Positions 1 through 7,541 are shown, counted from the first letter of the stretch. The stretch is DNA of 7,541 nucleotides from an uncultured Collinsella sp. (GCA_900552145.1 URYW01000085.1:1-7541); one strand, 5' to 3'. Translations and numbers: made by a program. The notes: generated by a model from the letters alone, not told the origin.

Positions 1-194
1 CCGACGGTGCATTTGTGTCAACCGGCGATCCTTACATCTACATGTTGGCCGACCAATCAGTAGTTGATTACGGATTTGTCCACCTGGCTTACGCCTCCGC
101 AGACGGAAACCAAGGAAGCCTTTATTTGAACACCGGAACGTCGGTGCTCGAATTTGACAAGGTAACCAGCGGCCCGGCTTTCATCGTGTTGTAA
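1..194 (+). CDS. 3' end of an unrecognised protein (partial)
   Basis: An open frame enters from the left edge (first full codon at base 3) and ends at TAA 192-194, giving the last 63 residues of a protein. The segment is rich in Gly, Ser, Thr, Asp and aromatics, with alternating hydrophobic residues near its end (FDKVTSGPAFIVL). That would suit a beta-rich or extracytoplasmic domain, but I recognise no family. No membrane segment or cysteine is present in the visible part. Codon use is less GC-biased than in secA or prfB (for example TTG, GTA, GAA, CAA), in keeping with an accessory gene. A strong hairpin terminator follows 23 bases after the stop, which supports this as the real reading frame and the end of its transcript. 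The N-terminal part lies outside the window, so function cannot be assigned. Confidence 0.7.
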   Translation, partial: DGAFVSTGDPYIYMLADQSVVDYGFVHLAYASADGNQGSLYLNTGTSVLEFDKVTSGPAFIVL

Positions 195-217
195 ATGCAA
201 ATCGAGCGTCATGAGAG

Positions 218-254
218 AAGAGGGGACTGGCCTTGCCAGCCCCCTCTTCCTTTT
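218..254 (+). terminator. Rho-independent terminator of the upstream gene
   Basis: Arms 218-231 and 235-248 pair over 14 positions with a single A/C mismatch (226/240), leaving a 3-base CTT loop. A pyrimidine tail CCTTTT follows (249-254). It lies just after the TAA of the preceding gene. Confidence 0.85.
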
Positions 255-287
255 ACGGCCCAAGCGGGAATGCTCACCACTGCACTT

Positions 288-515
288 CGCGAACGTCAGA
301 CGCCTCCTCCGCCCGCGGCACTCGGCCAGGTACATGCTGATGATGACTTGATACGGCACCGCTGTACGGGCGGACTCCGCCTTGAAGTAGTCGATGTTCT
401 AGCCGTCGATGTTCATGGTGACGCGGCGGCGCGCCTTCCCGATGTAGGGATTCGGAACGCTGTTGGAGAAATCGACCTCGGCGGGCATCTCCATAATCTC
501 GTCCTTGCCATTCAT
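288..515 (-). pseudogene. brnA: Broken BrnA/CopG-type antitoxin, interrupted by an in-frame TAG
   Basis: Read on the minus strand from ATG 513-515, this gives an acidic start, then NPYIGKARRRVTMNIDG, a TAG at 399-401, and in the same frame NIDYFKAESARTAVPYQ followed by VIISMYLAECRGRRRRLTF. This is the pattern of the CopG-like antitoxins that partner BrnT toxins: an NPY...VT beta strand that binds operator DNA, then a YFK...PYQ...IxxYL helix pair for dimerisation. Such proteins normally neutralise the toxin and repress their own operon. A GGAG ribosome site lies about 8 bases upstream of the ATG (plus-strand 524-527), and the ATG overlaps the end of the toxin relic, as usual for this pair. The single TAG could arise by one substitution from AAG, GAG or CAG. 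After LTF the frame stays open into the upstream gene, so the native stop is also missing or shifted. The family call is strong; the precise 3' end is uncertain. Confidence 0.75.
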
Positions 516-516
516 T

Positions 517-626
517 TCGATAGCTCCAATACTGCCGTCCCTCTGTCCTCGTCGATTTCTCGCCGAGATTATCCTGATGGTCGAGCCGCCATGCCTCTCG
601 CAATGGCAAACCGTCAGCACCCACGA
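517..626 (-). pseudogene. brnT: C-terminal remnant of a BrnT-type ribonuclease toxin, frameshifted
   Basis: On the minus strand the frame reads VLTVCHCERHGGSTIRIISAR, matching the C-terminal strand pair of BrnT toxins (typically VLxVxxxxR...IRIISARKAT). It then continues in the neighbouring frame as KSTRTEGRQYWSYR. The switch falls at a short A run (plus-strand TTT, 556-558), so one lost base explains the break. Upstream, the toxin frame meets TAG at 654-656 within about a dozen codons, so the N-terminal catalytic part is absent. BrnT is a small RelE-like RNase whose gene normally sits just before its antitoxin and slightly overlaps it; here the toxin frame runs over the antitoxin ATG in exactly that way. 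No active toxin can be made from this copy. The family call rests on motif memory, not a search. Confidence 0.7.
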
Positions 627-630
627 TTCC

Positions 631-655
631 AGAACGTTGAAATTTGCAACGTTCT
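631..655. repeat. Perfect 9-bp inverted repeat with 7-base spacer
   Basis: AGAACGTTG (631-639) and CAACGTTCT (647-655) are exact reverse complements around AAATTTG. The site lies where the toxin remnant loses similarity to its family. It could be an operator, the end of a small mobile repeat, or a hairpin in RNA; there is no T run, so it is not a standard terminator. Confidence 0.6.
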
Positions 656-678
656 ACCAGCGCGTGGTTCGTTTTGAA

Positions 679-721
679 GGTAATTCATGGGACCATTTGT
701 CGGTAATCCGTGGGTCATTTT
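679..721. repeat. Two imperfect direct repeats of about 20 bp
   Basis: GGTAATTCATGGGACCATTT (679-698) and GGTAATCCGTGGGTCATTTT (702-721) match at most positions and recur with a 23-base period. They lie exactly where the ABC ATPase frame loses its expected beginning. Multiple short direct repeats are typical of the ends of some insertion sequences (the IS21 family, for example), so this may be the scar of a lost element. No transposase gene is visible. Confidence 0.5.
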
Positions 722-1405
722 TCCTTTGCTTTAGTTCATCCCTATCAGGAAGAACCTCTCCTCGTAGTCCGAGTGCTTGCTGTTTTCCTGAGCCCGGGAA
801 CGGCGGAGGGCCTCGTTGCTCCCAACGGTTCGGGGAAAACCGCCCTTCTGGAAGCGCTATCGGGCCAATTTCCCACCCGTATCCGCTCGGGAAGCCTGGC
901 GGCAGACGGGATCCGCCAACGTCAATCGGCCGAATTCGCGGAACTTGTCTACCTGAGCTCTTCAGGCGGCGCGGATCTCTACCCCACGCTATCGGCCATC
1001 GAGCACCTTGCTTTCGTTAGGGAGGCGTGGAAATCGGCCGCCGACATCGACTCGCTCTGCAGCTCCCTCGGAATCTCCCCATATCTCGACAAGCCGACCC
1101 GTAAACTCTCGACAGGAATGAAGCAGCAGGTAAAGCTTGCCATGGCGATATCGACCGATTGCCCGTACCTCATCCTCGATGAACCGCTGAACGGCCTCGA
1201 CCCGGGAAAGTGGAAAACCTCCTGCGACGCGATGCGCAACGAGGTGGCGCGGGGACGAAGCGTGCTCATTTCAAGCCATCTGCTCGACGACCTGGCAGAC
1301 CTCACCAGCTCGTTCTACTTCATCGAGGCCGGCACGCTCGTGGAAAAGATCAAGTCGTCCTCGCAGACGCTCAAGCAGGAATACCTCGATACATACGAGA
1401 GATGA
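710..1405 (+). CDS. ABC transporter ATP-binding protein, probably clipped at its 5' end
   Basis: The 231-residue frame has the ABC ATPase motifs in order: Walker A APNGSGKT (residues 37-44), signature LSTGM (133-137), Walker B LILDEP with catalytic Glu158, D-loop NGLDP (161-165) and switch His190 in SSH. LSTGM is a common signature variant in ATPases of ABC-2-type exporters or bacteriocin and antibiotic efflux systems. Oddities: the first Walker A Gly is Ala, and no Gln is visible where the Q-loop should be (YLSSSGGADLYPTL). The N-terminus starts in the middle of the usual first strand (HFSFA), next to the direct repeats, and the GTG at 710 has no ribosome site, so the original start has probably been lost. 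The next gene began 18 bases downstream but survives only as a stub, so this ATPase has no partner here. It may be an early pseudogene. Substrate unknown. Confidence 0.7.
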   Translation: MGHFSFALVHPYQEEPLLVVRVLAVFLSPGTAEGLVAPNGSGKTALLEALSGQFPTRIRSGSLAADGIRQRQSAEFAELVYLSSSGGADLYPTLSAIEHLAFVREAWKSAADIDSLCSSLGISPYLDKPTRKLSTGMKQQVKLAMAISTDCPYLILDEPLNGLDPGKWKTSCDAMRNEVARGRSVLISSHLLDDLADLTSSFYFIEAGTLVEKIKSSSQTLKQEYLDTYER

Positions 1406-1423
1406 ATGTGGGGGAGTGTTCGG

Positions 1424-1555
1424 ATGAAGTTGATATTTAAGGTCCTGCTCGTGTTGTGCCGAAAAGACCGTGAACCTTTTGTGGGACACGTGGCGCCGTG
1501 GTACCATAGCCAAGTTTGTTGTCTTGGTCGGAAACCAAGACGCCTTATGCGCTGA
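1424..1555 (+). pseudogene. Stub of an ABC transporter permease gene
   Basis: ATG 1424 follows a strong GGGGGAG ribosome site (1410-1416) with 7-base spacing, 18 bases after the ATPase stop. It begins MKLIFKVLLVLCRKD, a basic, hydrophobic start of the kind seen in ABC-2 permeases, which usually follow such an ATPase. After about 15 residues the frame passes into the rpmE promoter and leader and ends at TGA 1553-1555 as a 43-codon chimera without a membrane domain. The sensible reading is that a deletion removed nearly all of the permease and joined its first codons to the rpmE upstream region. The stub is too short to prove the family; position and start signal carry the argument. Confidence 0.5.
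1479..1507 (+). promoter_or_regulatory. Putative sigma-70-type promoter of rpmE
   Basis: TTGTGG (1479-1484) and TACCAT (1502-1507) are separated by 17 bases, a good housekeeping spacing. Transcription would start near 1514, just ahead of the leader hairpins. No terminator separates the ABC remnants from rpmE, so read-through from upstream is also possible. Confidence 0.5.
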
Positions 1556-1591
1556 TCGGTAACCAGCGCCTGACCAATAAGGAGTCCTACC
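1511..1591 (+). promoter_or_regulatory. Structured rpmE 5' leader, candidate L31 autoregulatory element
   Basis: The leader holds a perfect 8-bp hairpin GTCTTGGT/ACCAAGAC (1521-1528 with 1534-1541, loop CGGAA). A second stem GCGCTG/CAGCGC follows (1549-1554 with 1564-1569). The ribosome site GGAG is at 1581-1584, 7 bases before the ATG. Ribosomal protein L31 genes in several phyla, reportedly including Coriobacteria, have leader RNAs bound by L31 itself; I recall such motifs from the RNA-family literature but cannot match a covariance model here. Neither stem has a T run, so control would more likely be at translation than by termination. Confidence 0.5.
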
Positions 1592-2017
1592 ATGAAGCAG
1601 GGTATCCATCCCCAGTATGTCGAGTGCACGGTGACGTGCTCCTGCGGCAACACCTTCAAGACGCACGCTACCGTGTCCGAGATGAAGGTCGAGCTTAGCA
1701 ACGAGTGCCACCCGTTCTACACCGGCCAGCAGAAGTTCGTCGACACCGGTGGACGCGTCCAGCGCTTCGCCGACAAGTTCGGTGGCGCCGCTGCCGCCCA
1801 GCTCAAGAAGGCCGAGGAGGCCAAGGCTGCCAAGGCCGCCAAGGCTGCTGAGGCCGAGGCCGCTCGCAAGGCCGCCGCTGAGGCTAAGGCTGCCGAGAAG
1901 GCTAAGCGTGCCGCTAAGTTTGCCGAGGAGGCTGCCAAGCAGGCCGCCGAGGCTCCCGCAGAGGCTCCCGTCGAGGAGGCCGCTGCCGAGGTCGAGACCA
2001 CCGAGGCTGCTGAGTAA
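1592..2017 (+). CDS. rpmE: Ribosomal protein bL31 with a long Ala/Lys/Glu-rich tail
   Basis: The first 64 residues are a standard bL31, a protein of the large subunit that bridges to the small-subunit head: MKQGIHPQY, CSCGN (16-20), ECHPFYTGQQKFVDTGGR (38-55) and RVQRF. bL31 usually ends near residue 70; here a 77-residue extension follows, almost half alanine. It is Lys-rich first (KAAKAAKAAE) and becomes Glu-rich toward the end, with Pro near residue 120; it should be largely helical and may touch rRNA. In the zinc-binding type the ligands are four Cys; here Cys16, Cys18 and Cys39 remain, but the partner of the CxxC pair is Ser36 (AGC 1697-1699). Cys12 and His40 are possible substitutes. 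The start is set by GGAG 7 bases upstream. The gene is monocistronic, with its own promoter, leader and terminator. Confidence 0.95.
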   Translation: MKQGIHPQYVECTVTCSCGNTFKTHATVSEMKVELSNECHPFYTGQQKFVDTGGRVQRFADKFGGAAAAQLKKAEEAKAAKAAKAAEAEAARKAAAEAKAAEKAKRAAKFAEEAAKQAAEAPAEAPVEEAAAEVETTEAAE

Positions 2018-2052
2018 ATAGTTCGCCGCGGAATCACTCGCATTCATGGCAT

Positions 2053-2094
2053 AAGGGCCGTGCATCCGTTTGGGTGCGCGGCCCTTTTCTTTTT
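2053..2094 (+). terminator. Rho-independent terminator of rpmE
   Basis: Arms 2053-2067 and 2072-2086 form a 15-pair stem with two G-U pairs and a GTTT loop, followed by TTCTTTTT (2087-2094). It starts 36 bases after the rpmE stop. Confidence 0.9.
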
Positions 2095-2106
2095 GATTAG
2101 TGCAAA

Positions 2107-2191
2107 CTAACCTGTCCCCATGGCACCACATGGCAGAGAGGCAGCGTTTGCCCAGATAGACCTGCCAAAATTAACTTGTCCCATTGTGGCA
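2107..2191. repeat. Two related direct motifs upstream of secA
   Basis: CTAACCTGTCCCCATGGCA (2107-2125) and TTAACTTGTCCCATTGTGGC (2171-2190) share AAC(C/T)TGTCCC and a nearby TGGCA. The second copy also lies inside a hairpin CCTGCCA/TGGCAGG (2161-2167 with 2187-2193). The pairing of similar direct motifs recalls the ends of some insertion sequences. No transposase is present, so this would be a relic or a regulatory region. No protein-coding gene is seen in 2095-2325. Confidence 0.4.
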
Positions 2192-2214
2192 GGTTGGTCG
2201 TAGTTATTACGTGG

Positions 2215-2230
2215 CGGTCGAGCTCGACCG
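2215..2230. promoter_or_regulatory. Perfect 16-bp palindrome, candidate operator of secA
   Basis: CGGTCGAGCTCGACCG is its own reverse complement with no spacer. It ends 27 bases before a TACAAT promoter element and 95 bases before the secA ATG. That is a plausible position for a dimeric regulator. No regulator can be named. Confidence 0.45.
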
Positions 2231-2257
2231 TATAGGCCGCACCTTGTTTGGCTAAAG

Positions 2258-2263
2258 TACAAT
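2258..2263 (+). promoter_or_regulatory. Putative -10 element of the secA-prfB promoter
   Basis: TACAAT is a strong match to the sigma-70 -10 consensus and stands in a locally AT-richer stretch. No convincing -35 box is found 16-18 bases upstream, so an activator or a weak -35 would be needed. The leader would be about 55 bases. Confidence 0.35.
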
Positions 2264-2313
2264 CATCTGTGTTTAACTCGCCCGCAGCTGCACGGCGTGG
2301 GCGATGGCCAAAA

Positions 2314-2319
2314 AAGGAA
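2314..2319 (+). promoter_or_regulatory. Ribosome binding site fixing the secA start
   Basis: AAGGAA lies 6 bases before ATG 2326. It favours MGFMSKLL as the N-terminus over the in-frame ATG at 2248, which lacks a site and would add 26 residues unlike SecA, and over ATG 2335. Confidence 0.7.
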
Positions 2320-2325
2320 AACCAC

Positions 2326-5132
<2,807 letters not shown>

Positions 5133-5133
<1 letters not shown>

Positions 5134-6281
5134 TGGCTGAGGCTTTAGAGGTAACGCCCGCCGAGCTGGACGCGTTTGCGGACCGGCTCGGTGAGGTCGA
5201 GTCGTATCTCCATTTGGACGAGAAGCGTACCCGCGTGTCCGAGCTCGAGGCCAAAAGTGTTGCCCCTGGCTTTTGGGATGACGCCGACGCCGCCCGTGCC
5301 ACCATGGAGGAGATTGCGCGCACCAAGGAAGATATCGCTGCCGTGGACACCGCGCGCGGCGAGCTTTCCGATGCCCGCGCCGCGCTGGAGCTTGCCGAGG
5401 AGATGGGGGATGACCCCGACGCCGCCGCCCTTCGCGAGGAGGCCGCAGCCACGGCTGAGCGCCTGGCCCGTGCCATCGATGAGCTTGAGCTTTCGAGCTG
5501 GTTTACCGGTGAGTTCGATCACGGCGATGCCATCGTGACCATCAAGCCCGGACAGGGTGGTCTGGAGGCCCAGGACTGGACCTTCATGCTCTTTAAGATG
5601 TACATGAAGTACTGCCAGCGTCGCGGCTGGAAGGTCACCATCAACGACTGTCCCGCGGCCGAGGTTATCGGCATCGACCGCGCGACCTTTACCGTCGAGG
5701 GCAAGGACGCATTTGGCATGCTGCGCGCCGAGGCCGGCGTCCACCGCTTGGTTCGCATTAGCCCCACCGACGACAAGAAGCGCCGCCAGACCACGTTTGC
5801 CGGCGTCGAGGTCATCCCCGCGCTACCCGATGATATCGACATCGAGATCAGTCCTGACGACATCCGCGTGGACGTGTACCACGCGAGCGGCCCGGGCGGT
5901 CAGGGCGTCAACACCACCGACTCCGCCGTGCGCGTGACGCATTTCCCCAGCGGCATTGTGGTCACCTGCCAAAACGAGCGCAGCCAGATCCAGAACAAGG
6001 CCGCGTGCATGCAGATCCTCAAGGCTCGCCTGTACGAGATTGAGCTCGAGAAGCGCGCCGAGGCCCTGGATGAGATCCGCGGACCCAAGACCACGATTGG
6101 TTTTGGCAACCAGATTCGCAGCTACGTGCTCTACCCGTACCAGATGGTCAAGGACCTACGCACGGGCGTGGAGACCAGCAATGTCGAGGCCGTTCTTGAC
6201 GATGGCGACCTGGACCCGTTTGTGATCGGCTATCATCGCTGGGCAACCGGCAACGCCGATGCGGAAAGCTCGGGCGCCTAG
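5133..6281 (+). CDS. prfB: Peptide chain release factor 2 (RF2), without programmed frameshift
   Basis: A 382-residue class I release factor that ends translation at UAA and UGA. The N-terminal helical domain (about 1-125) is followed by the codon-recognition domain and the peptidyl-tRNA hydrolysis motif GGQ (255-257) in SGPGGQGVNTTDSAVRVTHF. RF2-type features include the C-terminal GNQIRSYVLYPYQMVKDLRT (325-344) and the ending DGDLDPFVIGYH. The residue four before GGQ is Ala251, the common form at this place. The stop-reading tripeptide, Ser-Pro-Phe in typical RF2, is Ser-Pro-Thr here (210-212, bases 5760-5768). Many bacterial prfB genes carry an in-frame TGA near codon 25 that RF2 itself regulates; here that region (ESYLHLDEK) reads straight through with no stop. 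ATG 5133 overlaps the secA TAA by one base, with no clear separate ribosome site, suggesting translational coupling. A terminator follows. Confidence 0.96.
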
Positions 6282-6345
6282 GCACATGGTTGGCTCCGGG
6301 TCGATGCAAACACTTCGCAGGGGTGGTATTTGCTCGGTGAATCGG

Positions 6346-6351
6346 TAGAAT
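6346..6351 (+). promoter_or_regulatory. Putative -10 element for the YitT-family gene
   Basis: TAGAAT matches the sigma-70 -10 box well. No good -35 box lies at the usual distance (TTGCTC at 6330-6335 is only 10 bases away). If active, transcripts would start near 6358 and carry the 6371-6399 hairpin in their leader. Confidence 0.3.
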
Positions 6352-6370
6352 CGAATACAGCAAGAAGTTC

Positions 6371-6399
6371 AAAGCGCATCCGACGGGGTGCGCTTTTTT
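6371..6399 (+). terminator. Rho-independent terminator after prfB
   Basis: Arms AAAGCGCATCC (6371-6381) and GGGTGCGCTTT (6386-6396) pair over 11 positions with one G-T pair and loop GACG; the T run reaches 6399. It ends only 12 bases before the next ATG, so it could also act on transcripts entering the YitT-family gene. Confidence 0.85.
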
Positions 6400-6411
6400 G
6401 AGGGAGGCAGC

Positions 6412-7302
6412 ATGGCATATCGTCTGGACATCAAACGCATTCTTTCGCTGAACTTCTTTCACGATCTGCCCAAGATTATGCTGGGCTGTGCTCTGGCCGC
6501 TATCGCGACGGACCTGATTTTGATTCCCAACGGTCTTGCCGCCGGCGGCGTTACGGGTCTCGCCACGATTATCCAGGCGGTCGGTGCGTCTCATGGCGTC
6601 TCGCTGCCTGTCGGTATTCAAACCATTGTGATGAATGCCTTGCTGCTGCTGGTCGTTATGCGCGAGGGTGGCATGTTCTACGTGGTGCAGACGGCGACGG
6701 GTTTTGTGCTGCTGGGCTTTTTCACCGACCTGTTCGCTCCGTTTGTGGCGCCGCTGGCACATGCCGATCTGATGCTGCCCGCTATGTGGGGTGGCATTAT
6801 CACGGGCATCGGCTACGGCATGGTGCTGCGCGCCGGTGCTAACACTGGTGGTTCCGACACCATCGGTCAGATTATCTCGCGCAATACATCGCTGCCGGTT
6901 GGCTCGACCGTCATGGCGATCGATGTTGCCGTGTGCGCGCTGTCGGCCCCGGTCTTTTCGGTCGAAAACGCGCTGTATGCGGGTCTTTCGATGGTCATTA
7001 GCGGCTACGTGATCGATGCCGTGGTCGATGGTGGCAACAGGCGCCGTATGGTGCTCATCATCTCGGACAAGTTTCCCGATATCGCGGCCGACATCATGTA
7101 TGGCTTGGGTCGCGGCTGCACCAAGTTTAAGGCGACCGGTATGTACTCGGGCGCCGAGAAGCCGGTGATCATGGTCATTGTGAGCCGCCGCGAGCTCAAC
7201 ACGCTCAAGACCATTGTGCGTGAGCGCGATCCTCGCGCCATTGTGACGGTCGCCGACGTTACGGAAACCTTCGGCGAGGGCTTCAAGGACATTAGCGCGT
7301 AG
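6412..7302 (+). CDS. YitT family membrane protein with C-terminal DUF2179 domain
   Basis: A 296-residue protein with about five or six hydrophobic segments (roughly 22-40, 42-60, 68-84, 90-110, 122-140, 165-205) and then a soluble C-terminal domain (about 213-296). Family hallmarks are the early IPNGLAAGGVTGLA (38-51), the conserved NTGGSD (144-149), and the C-terminal pattern KPVIMVIVSRREL...DPRAIVTVADVTETFGEGF (250-291), characteristic of the DUF2179 domain that usually follows the YitT membrane domain. These proteins are inner-membrane and widespread in Firmicutes and Actinomycetota; no transport substrate is firmly established, so none is given. The start ATG has AGGGAGG (6401-6407) at good spacing; an upstream in-frame GTG at 6388 lies inside the terminator and is unlikely. 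No strong terminator is seen after the stop. The gene appears to be a single unit rather than part of the secA-prfB operon. Confidence 0.9.
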   Translation: MAYRLDIKRILSLNFFHDLPKIMLGCALAAIATDLILIPNGLAAGGVTGLATIIQAVGASHGVSLPVGIQTIVMNALLLLVVMREGGMFYVVQTATGFVLLGFFTDLFAPFVAPLAHADLMLPAMWGGIITGIGYGMVLRAGANTGGSDTIGQIISRNTSLPVGSTVMAIDVAVCALSAPVFSVENALYAGLSMVISGYVIDAVVDGGNRRRMVLIISDKFPDIAADIMYGLGRGCTKFKATGMYSGAEKPVIMVIVSRRELNTLKTIVRERDPRAIVTVADVTETFGEGFKDISA

Positions 7303-7510
7303 GGCCGACTGCGTTCCATCCAAAAGACGTTCACATTGATAAACCGTTTCATCAGCGGTTCTGCCTGCTAAATTGTTCAAATAATGATAAAAACTCTGGT
7401 AAAGCCATCAGTTTCCAGCATAATGAATGACGTACGTGCATTGCGGCTGTGTTGGGACTACCTTTCCGTGCCGTGCGCATCTTGTCTAAAGAGGATGAAA
7501 GGAAGGCACA
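7303..7510. other. Intergenic region, AT-rich in the middle, ahead of the last gene
   Basis: The stretch 7335-7430 is clearly more AT-rich than its surroundings. It holds a CATAAT candidate -10 box (7419-7424) overlapped by a weak inverted repeat CTGGTAAA/TTTCCAG (7396-7403 with 7412-7418), and the 8-bp palindrome ACGTACGT (7430-7437). A promoter for the gene at 7511 with a leader of about 80 bases is plausible. A weak AACCG/CGGTT stem near 7342-7362 has no T run and is not a clear terminator. Confidence 0.3.
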
Positions 7511-7541
7511 ATGAGCGACGAAGAGCTCAAAAAGGTTGCCA
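7511..7541 (+). CDS. Start of an unrecognised gene (partial)
   Basis: ATG 7511 follows a good ribosome site AAGGAAGG (7499-7506) and reads MSDEELKKVA before the window ends. The ten visible residues are charged and predicted cytoplasmic, with no signal peptide. This is too little to name a family. The strong start signal and the promoter-like region before it support a real gene. Confidence 0.65.
   Translation, partial: MSDEELKKVA

Noticed and set aside
195..677. Plus-strand 160-codon frame opening at ATG 195
   Set aside because: It runs through the terminator and antisense to the toxin-antitoxin relic, with Pro/Arg-rich unstructured sequence. The minus-strand reading has recognisable motifs instead.
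1809..2012. Apparent short tandem DNA repeats (GCCAAGGCC-like)
   Set aside because: They encode the Ala/Lys/Glu tail of L31 in frame and vary at the codon level, so they are protein low complexity and not a CRISPR or satellite array.
1271..2131. Minus-strand 286-codon frame with Gly/Leu/Ser repeats
   Set aside because: It is the complement of the repetitive L31 tail codons and crosses the rpmE promoter and terminator. The low-complexity repeat pattern is an artefact of the sense-strand Ala/Lys/Glu codons.
2161..2193. Hairpin CCTGCCA/TGGCAGG as a terminator
   Set aside because: The loop is about 19 bases and no T run follows, and a clear terminator lies just upstream at 2053-2094.
2248..2325. 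Longer secA start at ATG 2248
   Set aside because: It would add 26 residues unlike any SecA N-terminus, overlaps the probable -10 element, and lacks a ribosome site, whereas ATG 2326 has AAGGAA at 6 bases.

Overview
The window looks like chromosomal DNA from a Coriobacteriia member (Actinomycetota), most likely Collinsella or a close relative. This rests on the GC-rich codon use with a strong preference for C or G at third positions, an L31 protein with a long Ala/Lys/Glu-rich tail, an actinobacterial-style SecA, and an uninterrupted RF2 gene. The genus is an inference from sequence style and was not checked by a search.

Bases 1-1470 are accessory and visibly decaying. The window opens in the 3' end of an unrecognised gene that closes at a strong terminator (218-254). 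On the minus strand lies a wrecked BrnT/BrnA-type toxin-antitoxin pair (about 288-626): the toxin has lost its N-terminal part and carries a frameshift, and the antitoxin has an in-frame TAG. An inverted repeat (631-655) and a pair of imperfect direct repeats (679-721) separate this from a plus-strand ABC-transporter ATPase (710-1405) whose 5' end appears clipped. The permease that should follow is only a stub (from 1424) that runs into the promoter of the next gene.

Bases 1471-6399 are housekeeping. rpmE (ribosomal protein L31, 1592-2017) has its own promoter, a structured leader that may be autoregulatory, and a clear terminator. secA (2326-5133) and prfB (5133-6281) form a tightly coupled pair with TAA and ATG overlapping by one base, closed by a terminator at 6371-6399. 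The secA upstream region holds a perfect 16-bp palindrome and a pair of related direct motifs.

Bases 6400-7541 hold a YitT-family membrane protein (6412-7302), a 208-base intergenic region that is AT-rich in its middle, and the first ten codons of a further gene (7511 onward).

No tRNA, rRNA or CRISPR array was seen. The most notable single observation is that RF2 carries Ser-Pro-Thr where the stop-codon-reading tripeptide is normally Ser-Pro-Phe. Other points of interest are the L31 protein, which lacks one of the four usual zinc cysteines and carries a 77-residue charged tail, and the layered decay of the toxin-antitoxin and ABC loci. I see no convincing complete new multi-gene system.
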